Below are positions 16,015 through 23,140 of a stretch of 39,970 nt of DNA, piece by piece; the stretch's first letter is position 1; the number at the start of each line of letters is the position of its first letter. Location of the stretch: NCBI GenBank assembly GCA_013002595.1, contig JABDJG010000473.1, forward strand, positions 1-39,970, read 5' to 3'. The notes beneath the pieces are model-generated. The model did not search any database, had not been told where the DNA came from, and saw nothing but the letters and a program-made list of their open reading frames with translations. Made by a program: the position numbers and the translations under genes. This DNA comes from Hyphomicrobiales bacterium. Its GTDB lineage: Bacteria; Pseudomonadota; Alphaproteobacteria; Rhizobiales; Aestuariivirgaceae.

Positions 16015-16531
16015 TTCGCACCCGGGCGCCAGTGCTGGCGAAGGATCGGTTTGCGAACGGCACATGACACGGTACGCAAAACTGTACGACGTACCGCTGG
16101 GCATTTTATATGCTGTCGGGCTGACCGAGACCGGCCGCAAAGGGTCCCTGCATCCATATGCGCTTAATGTCGATGGGCGGTCGATCTATGCGCGCAGTGC
16201 AGCCGATGCGATGCAACAGTTCCGGCGGGCCAAGCGCAATGGCGGGCGACTGATCGATATCGGGTGCATGCAAATCAATCATTACTGGCATCACAAGCAG
16301 TTTGTGTCGCTGAGCGATATGGTTGATCCGGAAAAGAATGTTGCCTATGCCGCCCGGTTTCTCCGGCGCCTCAAGGCGCGTGAGAAGACATGGACCATGG
16401 CTGTGGCCAGATATCATGCAGGGCCAACCAAAAATGCGGCTCAAAAGCGGTATGTCTGCACCGTGATCAGAAACATGGTTGCTACCGGCTTTGCCAGGTG
16501 GACCGGCCCGGCACGGAGCTTCTGCCGTTAA
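15938..16531 (+). CDS. Lytic transglycosylase (SLT family), flagellum-associated
   Basis: The 197-residue product has a signal peptide (residues about 1-34) and an SLT-type lysozyme fold: catalytic Glu in VGLTETG, then IDIGCMQINHYWH, NVAYAARFLRRL and MAVARYHAG. Such enzymes cut peptidoglycan so the rod can pass. The FlgJ-like protein at 26446 lacks a hydrolase domain, so this gene may supply it. ATG 15938 after a GAGGAG site gives a proper signal peptide and overlaps fliK by 77 bases; a longer frame upstream exists but has no signal peptide. Confidence 0.88.
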   Translation: MMAGKVFKTGRASLICLVFAVSFIFSSHPGASAGEGSVCERHMTRYAKLYDVPLGILYAVGLTETGRKGSLHPYALNVDGRSIYARSAADAMQQFRRAKRNGGRLIDIGCMQINHYWHHKQFVSLSDMVDPEKNVAYAARFLRRLKAREKTWTMAVARYHAGPTKNAAQKRYVCTVIRNMVATGFARWTGPARSFCR

Positions 16532-16711
16532 CTTTCTTGCCGGCCAGCTGTCCTGACGGCATCTCCCAAATTGGCTGTATTGCTGGATTTATGGTGATTG
16601 GGCGCGCAAATGTGCGGCCCAAAATGGGTCCGCCTGTTTACCATTTATAAACTATAAGTTGCGATAAAAATTACAACACTACTTATGAGTGAAATTGCGA
16701 CAGAAATAAGT

Positions 16712-16725
16712 TGACCGTACGGTCA
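16712..16725. promoter_or_regulatory. 14-bp perfect palindrome before rem
   Basis: TGACCGTACGGTCA is a perfect palindrome 17 bases upstream of the rem GTG, in a 211-base gap after the transglycosylase gene. It is well placed for an operator that would block or set rem transcription. The sequence style recalls operators of TetR-type repressors, but no such regulator is encoded in the window. Confidence 0.45.
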
Positions 16726-16742
16726 TATTTGGGAGATTTCCG

Positions 16743-17417
16743 GTGATAATTCTCGTTGACGAACGTGAAATGGTAACGAGCGCGTATGGGACGGGGTTTG
16801 CCCGTGAGGGCATATCATCGGTTGGATTTGAACCACCTGAATTCGAGGATTGGGTCGAGAGCGCACCTGAGCCTGATCTGATGGCGGTCGAGGCTTTCGT
16901 CATCGGCAACTGCGAGCGTCAGGCGGCCTATCCGAAAATCATCCGCGGCCGTTGTCCGGCGCCGGTTTTGGCGATGAATGAGAACGAGGGCCTTGATCAG
17001 ACCCTGAAATTGTTCGAGGCCGGTGTTGACGATGTCATTCGCAAGCCGGTTCATGTGCGCGAAATTCTCGCCCGCATTGCAGCGATTGTCAGTCGCGGCG
17101 GTCTGGAGGCCGCGCCACATCAGGCCGTCGGTGAACTGACGGTTTACTTCGATGGCCGCGATCCGGAGGTTAGAAATCAGTTGCTGCCGCTGCCGCGGCG
17201 GGAGCGCCGCATTCTTGAGTATCTTGCAAAGAATGTCGGCCGCCGTGTGACCAAGACACAGCTGTTCAACTCGGTTTACGGCATTTTCGATGAGGATGTG
17301 GACGAGAGCGTCATCGAAAGCCACGTCTCGAAACTGCGCAAGAAGCTGCGTGCTCAGCTCGGGCACGATCCAATCGATTCAAAGCGCTATCTGGGATACT
17401 GCCTGGCGGCAACGTAG
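16743..17417 (+). CDS. rem: Rem-type orphan response regulator of motility
   Basis: In S. meliloti Rem is the OmpR-class activator of hook, motor and flagellin genes during exponential growth. This 224-residue product has a receiver-like domain (1-120) and a winged-helix DNA-binding domain (about 145-220: LPLPRRERRILEYLAKNVGR, ESVIESHVSKLRKKLR). The acidic pair D6/E7 and K101 are kept, but the aligned phospho-acceptor position is Glu50 (PDLMAVE). The start is GTG after GGGAG. Its TAG stop is created at the edge of the element inserted at 17417. Confidence 0.85.
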   Translation: MIILVDEREMVTSAYGTGFAREGISSVGFEPPEFEDWVESAPEPDLMAVEAFVIGNCERQAAYPKIIRGRCPAPVLAMNENEGLDQTLKLFEAGVDDVIRKPVHVREILARIAAIVSRGGLEAAPHQAVGELTVYFDGRDPEVRNQLLPLPRRERRILEYLAKNVGRRVTKTQLFNSVYGIFDEDVDESVIESHVSKLRKKLRAQLGHDPIDSKRYLGYCLAAT

Positions 17418-17684
17418 GGCCTGTGGACAATTAAGGTTGCAGTGCTGGCGAGGCCCATTTTGCCTCTGGCTAGCTTTGTGCAGCGCCGTAGGGTTGCCCC
17501 CTTCAAGCTGCTCAAATTGACGTCCAGAGGGAAAATGGGCCTTGTCCTTTCAGGATTTGACCCGGTTGGCCCATCTTCAGGGGTGTTCGTCGTCGAATAT
17601 GCCAGCATGTCCTTCCTCCTCACACCCCTAAACCTGAACCAATCGGATCAAACCAGCGCTACGACCTTAATTGTCCACAGGCCC
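17417..17684. mobile_element. MITE-like non-autonomous insertion element between rem and flgE
   Basis: Terminal inverted repeats begin GGGCCTGTGGACAATTAAGG at the left end, and the right end is the exact complement over at least 21 bases; allowing three mismatches they reach 32 bases. TA flanks both ends (17415-17416 and 17685-17686), as expected of a two-base target duplication by IS630-type or IS5/IS427-group transposases. A second, internal inverted repeat pairs GAGGCCCATTTTGCCTCTGG with the segment near 17521-17540. No transposase is encoded in its 268 bases. Confidence 0.8.
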
Positions 17685-17770
17685 TAAGACCGTCTGTCCA
17701 GGCTCCAGCCCGACACAAGGTCGACCTGCTCTACTTGAGGCGAGTAGTAACTGGATCCGGAGACAGACCG

Positions 17771-19030
17771 ATGACCTTTAGCGGCGTAATGCGCACCAGC
17801 GTGTCGGGCATGAATGCCCAGGCAAGCCAACTGGCCACAGCGGCCGACAATATCGCCAACACCGATACGGCGGGATACAAGCGAGCCTCGATTGAATTTT
17901 CCAGCCTGATCCCCCAGCAGGCCGGCGGTGGATATACGTCGGGCGGAGTGCTGACGAATGTGCGCAACGAGATCAGCCGGCAAGGCAGTCTGGAATATAC
18001 GACCTCGGTCACGGACCTGGCGGTCAATGGCAACGGCTTCTTCGTCGTCTCGGACACAGATGGGGCAAATTTCCTGACCCGGGCAGGATCGTTTGTCCCC
18101 AATGGTGACGGCGAGTTGGTCAACGCTGCCGGTCTAAAGCTGATGGGATATAGCGTCACCAACGGCACCACCAATGCGGTCGCAAACGGCTTTGCCGGCC
18201 TGGAGACGATCAATGTCTTCGACCTTGCACTCCAGGCGACACCATCCACGACCGGCAGCCTTCAGGTCAATTTCCCGTCGAATGCGCCGATCACGGCGGC
18301 TGGCAGCCTGCCGTCCGACAATGTCGCGACGTCGGAGTTCGCCGGCAAGACATCTATTGTTGCCATTGATAATCTTGGCAATGAAGTCGTGCTTGATATC
18401 TACTCGGCCAAGACAGCTGCCGAAACGTGGGAAATTGCGGTCTATGACCGCGCTGATGCGGCTGCCGGTGGTGGCTTTCCTTATGCGGCCGGGCCGTTGA
18501 CGACCGAAACGTTGACGTACAATGCCACAGACGGACAGTTGACGGCGGCCAGCCCGACATTCATCTCGATTCCGGTGCCCAACGGCAACACGTTGACGAT
18601 GGACATGTCGCAGACCAGTCAGCTCGCGGCCGACTACACGGTTCTGGACGTATCGGCTGATGGCAACCCGCCAAGCAGCGTCGATCTGTTTGAGATTACC
18701 GGAGACGGTGTTGTCTATGCGACCTATCAAAATGGCCAACAGGTTGCGCTGTATCAAATTCCGCTCGCCGATGTGCCGAGCCCTGACAATCTGCTGCCGT
18801 CAACCGGCAATGTGTTCCAGGCAACGCAGGAATCGGGCGACATACAGATCAGCTTTGCCGAGCAGGGCGGCCTGGGCACGATCGTTTCGGGTGCATTGGA
18901 AGAATCGACCGTGGACCTGGCGCATGAACTTACCACCGTCATTCAGGCCCAGCGGAACTACACGGCTAACTCCCGGGTGTTCCAGACAGGTTCAGAGTTG
19001 ATGGACGTGCTCGTCAACCTGAGCCGATAG
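17771..19030 (+). CDS. flgE: Flagellar hook protein FlgE
   Basis: FlgE builds the hook. The 419-residue product has the axial N-terminus TFSGVMRTSVSGMNAQASQL, then ATAADNIANTDTAGYKRASI, and the C-terminus LTTVIQAQRNYTANSRVFQT. ATG 17771 follows CCGGAGACAG; an in-frame start at 17735 would add twelve residues with no axial-protein similarity. The 85 bases between the insertion element and the start must hold the promoter unless transcription reads through from rem. Confidence 0.95.
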   Translation: MTFSGVMRTSVSGMNAQASQLATAADNIANTDTAGYKRASIEFSSLIPQQAGGGYTSGGVLTNVRNEISRQGSLEYTTSVTDLAVNGNGFFVVSDTDGANFLTRAGSFVPNGDGELVNAAGLKLMGYSVTNGTTNAVANGFAGLETINVFDLALQATPSTTGSLQVNFPSNAPITAAGSLPSDNVATSEFAGKTSIVAIDNLGNEVVLDIYSAKTAAETWEIAVYDRADAAAGGGFPYAAGPLTTETLTYNATDGQLTAASPTFISIPVPNGNTLTMDMSQTSQLAADYTVLDVSADGNPPSSVDLFEITGDGVVYATYQNGQQVALYQIPLADVPSPDNLLPSTGNVFQATQESGDIQISFAEQGGLGTIVSGALEESTVDLAHELTTVIQAQRNYTANSRVFQTGSELMDVLVNLSR

Positions 19031-19043
19031 AAGCTAGCAGCCC

Positions 19044-20522
19044 ATGTCGTTAACCGCCGGTCTCAGCATTGCCAAATCCGCACTAGCGGCCTTTTCGGCC
19101 GAGACGGCGGTTGTTTCGCGCAATGTCGCGAGCGCCGGCGAAGACGGCTATGTGCGCCGGGAAGCCAATGTCGTTACGCAGGCGTCTGGCGGCACAAGGG
19201 TGGTATCGGTCGGCCGCGCAGCCGATCGCGCGCTCCTTGAACGGCTGTTGAGCGTCTCTTCCAGCGCGGCGGGGCAGGAAGCCGTTTTGGATAGTCTCAA
19301 CACCCTGCAACGGATCATCGATGATCCGGAGTTTGGTCAGTCTCCTGCCGCACTGGTCGGCGATTTCCAGAATGCAATGCTGCTCTATGCAGACGCACCA
19401 CACGATCTGGTAAGAGCCAGCTCGGCCATTCGCAGCGCCAATGATCTTGTCGAGGCGTTGAACAATGCTTCGGATACGGTGCAACAGGTACGCCAGACCG
19501 CCGATGCCGACATGGCCGCGTCGGTCGACCGTATCAACTCAATCCTGGCCCAGTTCGAAGAGGTCAATTCAGCGATCATCAGAGGCGATAACAAGTCTCT
19601 GGAATACAGCGATCAGCTGGATCTGAGAGATCGTCTTCTACAAGAATTGTCGCAGGAGATGGGCATCCGGACCGTGCGGCGCACGGATGACGACATTGCG
19701 ATATTCACCGATGGGGGCGTGACGCTGTTTGAGAAAACAGCGCGCGATGTATCGTTCCAGGCAACGGAAATCTATACCCCTGGCACGGTCGGAAATGCGG
19801 TCTATGTCGATGGCGTTGCCGTGACCGGGGACAATGCGGTCATGCCGATGAGGGCCGGCAGGCTTGAAGGGCTTGCAGCCGTGCGTGACGATCATGCGGT
19901 CACCTTCCAGATGCAGTTGGATGAAGTTGCCCGCGGCCTGATAGAGGCATTTGCCGAACAGGATCAATCGGCCGTCCCGGCGCTGCCAGATGCTGCCGGC
20001 CTGTTCACCTATGCCGGCGGTCCGGCAGTTCCGCCTGCCGGGACCGCAATCACGGGACTGGCATCGCAGATTGTGGTCAATGCCAATGTCGATCCTGCCC
20101 AGGGCGGCGATGTGGAATTGCTGCGTGACGGCGCCATCTCGAACCCCGGTAATGCGGCATACATTTACAATTCCACCGGCGCGGCCGGTTTTTCCGACAG
20201 ATTGCAACAATTGGTCGATGCCCTGTCGCAGAGCCGTGCGTTCGACCCGGCGGCAGGTGCATTGACCGATACTTCGGTTTCCGGCTTTGCCGGTTCGTCA
20301 GTCTCCTGGCTCGAGGAAACAAGGCGAAGCGCTGATGCAGACGCCAGTTATCAGATTGCGGTTCGTGAACGCGCATCCCAGGCTTTGTCGCACAAAACCG
20401 GCGTAAATGTCGATGAAGAGCTCTCGATGCTGCTGGAACTGGAACGGTCCTATGAAGCATCTGCCCGCCTGATGTCGGCGATTGATGCGATGTATGCAGC
20501 ACTTCTGGATGCAGCGAGGTAG
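19044..20522 (+). CDS. flgK: Hook-filament junction protein FlgK (HAP1)
   Basis: FlgK is the first junction protein between hook and filament. The 492-residue product has the N-terminus SLTAGLSIAKSALAAFSAET with VVSRNVASAGEDGYVRREAN, a central stretch DDPEFGQSPAALVGDFQNAM, and a C-terminus GVNVDEELSMLLELERSYEA followed by SARLMSAIDAMYAALLDA. It starts 14 bases after flgE and ends six bases before flgL. Its export chaperone may be the FlgN-like protein at 27083. Confidence 0.94.
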   Translation: MSLTAGLSIAKSALAAFSAETAVVSRNVASAGEDGYVRREANVVTQASGGTRVVSVGRAADRALLERLLSVSSSAAGQEAVLDSLNTLQRIIDDPEFGQSPAALVGDFQNAMLLYADAPHDLVRASSAIRSANDLVEALNNASDTVQQVRQTADADMAASVDRINSILAQFEEVNSAIIRGDNKSLEYSDQLDLRDRLLQELSQEMGIRTVRRTDDDIAIFTDGGVTLFEKTARDVSFQATEIYTPGTVGNAVYVDGVAVTGDNAVMPMRAGRLEGLAAVRDDHAVTFQMQLDEVARGLIEAFAEQDQSAVPALPDAAGLFTYAGGPAVPPAGTAITGLASQIVVNANVDPAQGGDVELLRDGAISNPGNAAYIYNSTGAAGFSDRLQQLVDALSQSRAFDPAAGALTDTSVSGFAGSSVSWLEETRRSADADASYQIAVRERASQALSHKTGVNVDEELSMLLELERSYEASARLMSAIDAMYAALLDAAR

Positions 20523-20527
20523 ATGGC

Positions 20528-21577
20528 GTGAAGACTACATTTATCTCAACGCCGGCGATTGCCAACGCGACGCGTTTGTCGCTGATGCGCATGCAAAATG
20601 ACATGACGGAGCTGAATACCGAACTGTCTACGGGGCGCCATGCCGATGTTGGTCTGCATTTGGGCCATCGGACCGGGCGCACGGTATCGCTGCGCAGCGA
20701 GCATGCGCTACTCAACCAGCTGACCGATACCAATTCGCTGGTTCAAAGCCGTTTGGAAACGACCCAAATCGCTCTGGGCGGCTTGACCGAACGGGCGCAG
20801 GGCTTTGTCGATATCACCATTGCATCGCGTGACGGTTGGACCGGGCCGCACGTCGGCGTTGCAGATGCACGTGACGCGCTATCGATGTTTGCGGCGCAAC
20901 TCAACAGCTCGATTGACGGCGAGTTTGTGTTTGCCGGCATCAACTCTGATGTTGCACCGATGGAGGATTACTTTGGCACGCCGGCAAGCGCAGCCAAGCA
21001 GGCAGTTGATGCAGCCTTTCTGGCTGAATTCGGCATCAACCAGTCGGACCCGGCGGTCGCCAATATCACTGCGGCCGATATGACGACATTCGTTGATGGG
21101 GCATTTGCCGCTCTGTTCGACGATCCGGCATGGGGGGCCACCTGGTCGAGCGCATCGGATCAGGATGTCAGCAGCAGAATATCGCCGGATACGGTGATCG
21201 AGACCGGCACGAACGCCAATATCAGTCCGTTTCGCAAGCTTGCCATGGCTTTCACGATGATGGCCGATCTTGGCGGGGAAACCTTGAACGACCAGGCCTT
21301 CAAGGTGCTGACCGACAAGGCAGCGGTGATCGCCAGCCAGGGTATTCACGAACTGGCCCTGGCGCAGGGCGATGTCGGCGTCGATCAACAACGGATCGAA
21401 CGGGCCGACCGGATCATGTCGCTGCAACTCGACACTTTGAACGAGGCCATCATCAATCTCGAAGCGGTCGATCCTTATGAAACGTCGACGCGCCTCAATC
21501 AACTCATCAGTCAGCTAGAAGTCTCGTACGCGGTGACGGGCCGCCTGCAGCAACTCTCGCTGGTCAGATACATATAG
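20528..21577 (+). CDS. flgL: Hook-filament junction protein FlgL (HAP3)
   Basis: FlgL joins FlgK to the flagellin filament. The 349-residue product has flagellin-like ends: NATRLSLMRMQNDMTELNTE followed by LSTGRHADVGLHLG at the N-terminus and INLEAVDPYETSTRLNQLIS with QLEVSYAVTGRLQQLSLVRY at the C-terminus. The start is GTG, six bases after the flgK stop. flaF follows after 24 bases. Confidence 0.92.
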   Translation: MKTTFISTPAIANATRLSLMRMQNDMTELNTELSTGRHADVGLHLGHRTGRTVSLRSEHALLNQLTDTNSLVQSRLETTQIALGGLTERAQGFVDITIASRDGWTGPHVGVADARDALSMFAAQLNSSIDGEFVFAGINSDVAPMEDYFGTPASAAKQAVDAAFLAEFGINQSDPAVANITAADMTTFVDGAFAALFDDPAWGATWSSASDQDVSSRISPDTVIETGTNANISPFRKLAMAFTMMADLGGETLNDQAFKVLTDKAAVIASQGIHELALAQGDVGVDQQRIERADRIMSLQLDTLNEAIINLEAVDPYETSTRLNQLISQLEVSYAVTGRLQQLSLVRYI

Positions 21578-21601
21578 GACGCTAACTTCTAAGGGAGCAA
21601 A

Positions 21602-21949
21602 ATGTACAAGTTCAATTATGCGGACGTCCTAGAGGACACCGGACAAGCGGCGCGCGAAGACGAGGCTACAGCAATCGAGCAATCGATCGAAATGCTGGAA
21701 AAGGCCCAGGCTGCCGGTGCCCGATCGCGAGAGGCCATCGAGGCGTTGTTCTATCTTCGCCGGCTTTGGTCGTTGTTGATCGAAGACCTTGCCAAGCCGG
21801 AAAACGATTTGCCGGAGTCGCTGAGAGCCGACCTGATTTCCATTGGCATGTGGATCATGCGTCAGGCCGAAAATATCCGAACCGGAAACTCGGACGACTT
21901 CAAGGGTCTGATCGACGTCTCCAAAATTATCGTGGCAGGTTTGAAGTGA
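21602..21949 (+). CDS. flaF: Flagellin biosynthesis regulator FlaF
   Basis: FlaF is a small alphaproteobacterial protein that works with FlbT to couple flagellin synthesis to hook completion. The 115-residue product contains the family features ALFYLRRLWSLLIEDLAKPE, NDLPESLRADLISIGMWIMR and a C-terminal DFKGLIDVSKIIVAGL. It begins after a GGGAGC ribosome site and its stop overlaps the GTG of flbT, so the two are probably made in fixed ratio. Confidence 0.93.
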   Translation: MYKFNYADVLEDTGQAAREDEATAIEQSIEMLEKAQAAGARSREAIEALFYLRRLWSLLIEDLAKPENDLPESLRADLISIGMWIMRQAENIRTGNSDDFKGLIDVSKIIVAGLK

Positions 21950-22410
21950 GCCAATCATTCCACCTTTCTCTTCGCGCCGGCGAGAAAATCTACCTTAATG
22001 GAGCTGTCCTGAGGGCCGACCGGAAGGTCACGCTTGAACTGCTCAATGATGTGACTTTCCTGCTTGAAAGCCATGTCCTGCAGGCGGACGAGGCAACCAC
22101 ACCGCTACGTCAATTGTATTTTGTGGTTCAGACCATGCTCATGGAGCCGGATGAAATGGACGCCAAGCTTGAGCTGTTTCGTGAGTTCCACAAAGCGCAA
22201 CTCAACACGTTCGAATCGCCTGAGATTGTTACTGAGCTGGACGAGGTTGGCCGTCTTGTGGAGAGCAAAAAGCACTTCGAGGCGCTTCGCACCATTCGAA
22301 GGATGTTCGCGCTGGAGAGTGAAATCATGTCGCCGCCAGCGCCCCAGCCCGAGACCGGCGCTGTACCTGTGATCGAGAGGAGTATCAAAGATGGAAGTTA
22401 CGCCGCTTAG
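21946..22410 (+). CDS. flbT: Post-transcriptional flagellin regulator FlbT
   Basis: FlbT binds flagellin mRNA leaders; in Caulobacter it promotes decay before the hook is finished, while in Brucella it acts positively. The 154-residue product has LSLRAGEKIYLNGAVLRADR at its N-terminus and LQADEATTPLRQLYFVVQTM in the centre. The start is GTG 21946, which overlaps the flaF stop; a longer frame upstream only repeats flaF sequence in another frame. Likely targets are the leader hairpins at 7467 and 8657. Confidence 0.93.
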   Translation: MSQSFHLSLRAGEKIYLNGAVLRADRKVTLELLNDVTFLLESHVLQADEATTPLRQLYFVVQTMLMEPDEMDAKLELFREFHKAQLNTFESPEIVTELDEVGRLVESKKHFEALRTIRRMFALESEIMSPPAPQPETGAVPVIERSIKDGSYAA

Positions 22411-22783
22411 TTCGTTTGCCCCATCGGCTCAAGCAGAGCCGACGTCGGCTGCCAGCCTGGACTACAATGCATTTTTGCGCCTGTTGATCGCACAGATGCA
22501 AAACCAGGATCCGCTCAATCCGATGGAGGGGACAGAATACACCGCACAGCTGGCCCAGTTCTCCAGCGTGGAGCAATCGATCCAGACGAACCAGAAGCTT
22601 GACTCCTTGATGACATCGTTCTCCCTGTCCCAGGCAGAATCAATGATCGGCCGGACACTCACATCGGCCGACGGCAAAGTGTCGGGCGTGGTCGAGGCGG
22701 TCAACATCCTGTCGTCTGGCAGCATCGCGCAATTGCAGGATGGTCAAAGGGTTCCTTTGGGGGCCGGCATAACAATAAGCTGA
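22391..22783 (+). CDS. flgD: Hook-cap (hook assembly scaffold) protein FlgD
   Basis: FlgD caps the growing hook. The 130-residue product is short, as in other Hyphomicrobiales, and holds only the conserved N-terminal part (DYNAFLRLLIAQMQNQDPLN followed by PMEGTEYTAQLAQFSSVEQS) and a short C-terminus, without the Ig-like domain of enteric FlgD. It overlaps flbT by 20 bases in another frame. Its stop lies inside a 17-base tandem duplication that runs into fliQ. Confidence 0.93.
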   Translation: MEVTPLSSFAPSAQAEPTSAASLDYNAFLRLLIAQMQNQDPLNPMEGTEYTAQLAQFSSVEQSIQTNQKLDSLMTSFSLSQAESMIGRTLTSADGKVSGVVEAVNILSSGSIAQLQDGQRVPLGAGITIS

Positions 22784-22818
22784 CACATGAACGAAGCTGA
22801 CACATGAACGAAGCTGAC
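22778..22818 (+). repeat. 17-bp tandem duplication spanning the flgD stop and fliQ start
   Basis: The unit AGCTGACACATGAACGA occurs at 22778-22794 and 22795-22811, and the first seven bases of a third copy follow. It doubles the fliQ start region. The upstream ATG (22787) opens a six-codon frame MNEADT that stops at 22805-22807, overlapping the second ATG (22804), the true fliQ start, as ATGA. Confidence 0.85.
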
Positions 22819-23070
22819 GCGCTGGAGATCCTGCAGGCTGCGATCTGGACGACCATTATCGCATCTGGCCCAGCGGTCGCCGTTGCGATGGTCGTTGGTA
22901 CGTCCATTGCGCTCATGCAGGCACTGACGCAGGTGCAGGAACTTACCCTGACCTTCATTCCCAAGATCGTTGCCATCCTGGTGACGATCTCATTTACCGC
23001 GACCTTCATCGGGGCGCAGGTCTATCAGTTTACCATTCTGGTCTATTCGCGGGTTGAGACCGGCTTCTGA
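22804..23070 (+). CDS. fliQ: Flagellar export gate protein FliQ
   Basis: FliQ is the small two-helix gate subunit. The 88-residue product has the typical layout: ALEILQAAIWTTIIASGPAV in the first helix, ALMQALTQVQELTLTFIPKI in the loop, and a second helix IVAILVTISFTATFIGAQVY. Because of the tandem duplication, a copy of its start region including an ATG lies 17 bases upstream, out of frame and closed by a stop. That mini-frame may lower or couple fliQ translation. Confidence 0.94.
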   Translation: MNEADALEILQAAIWTTIIASGPAVAVAMVVGTSIALMQALTQVQELTLTFIPKIVAILVTISFTATFIGAQVYQFTILVYSRVETGF

Positions 23071-23140
23071 AACTTAAAGAGCATGTTCGCGCAAGGTTGG
23101 CGCACTACCGTGGCTTCAGTCAGTGATATTGGAGGGCGGT

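Noticed and set aside
17442..17687. An 81-codon frame inside the MITE-like element
   Set aside because: It runs through both the internal repeat and the right terminal repeat, has no known motif and is far too short for a transposase.
21766..21945. N-terminal extension of the flbT frame into flaF
   Set aside because: The extra residues are an out-of-frame shadow of flaF, and FlbT proteins start at the SQSFHLSLRAG region.
23078..23100. AGAGCATGTTCGCGC before flhA as another copy of the post-fliP repeat
   Set aside because: Only about ten bases agree with the left arm; the rest does not match.
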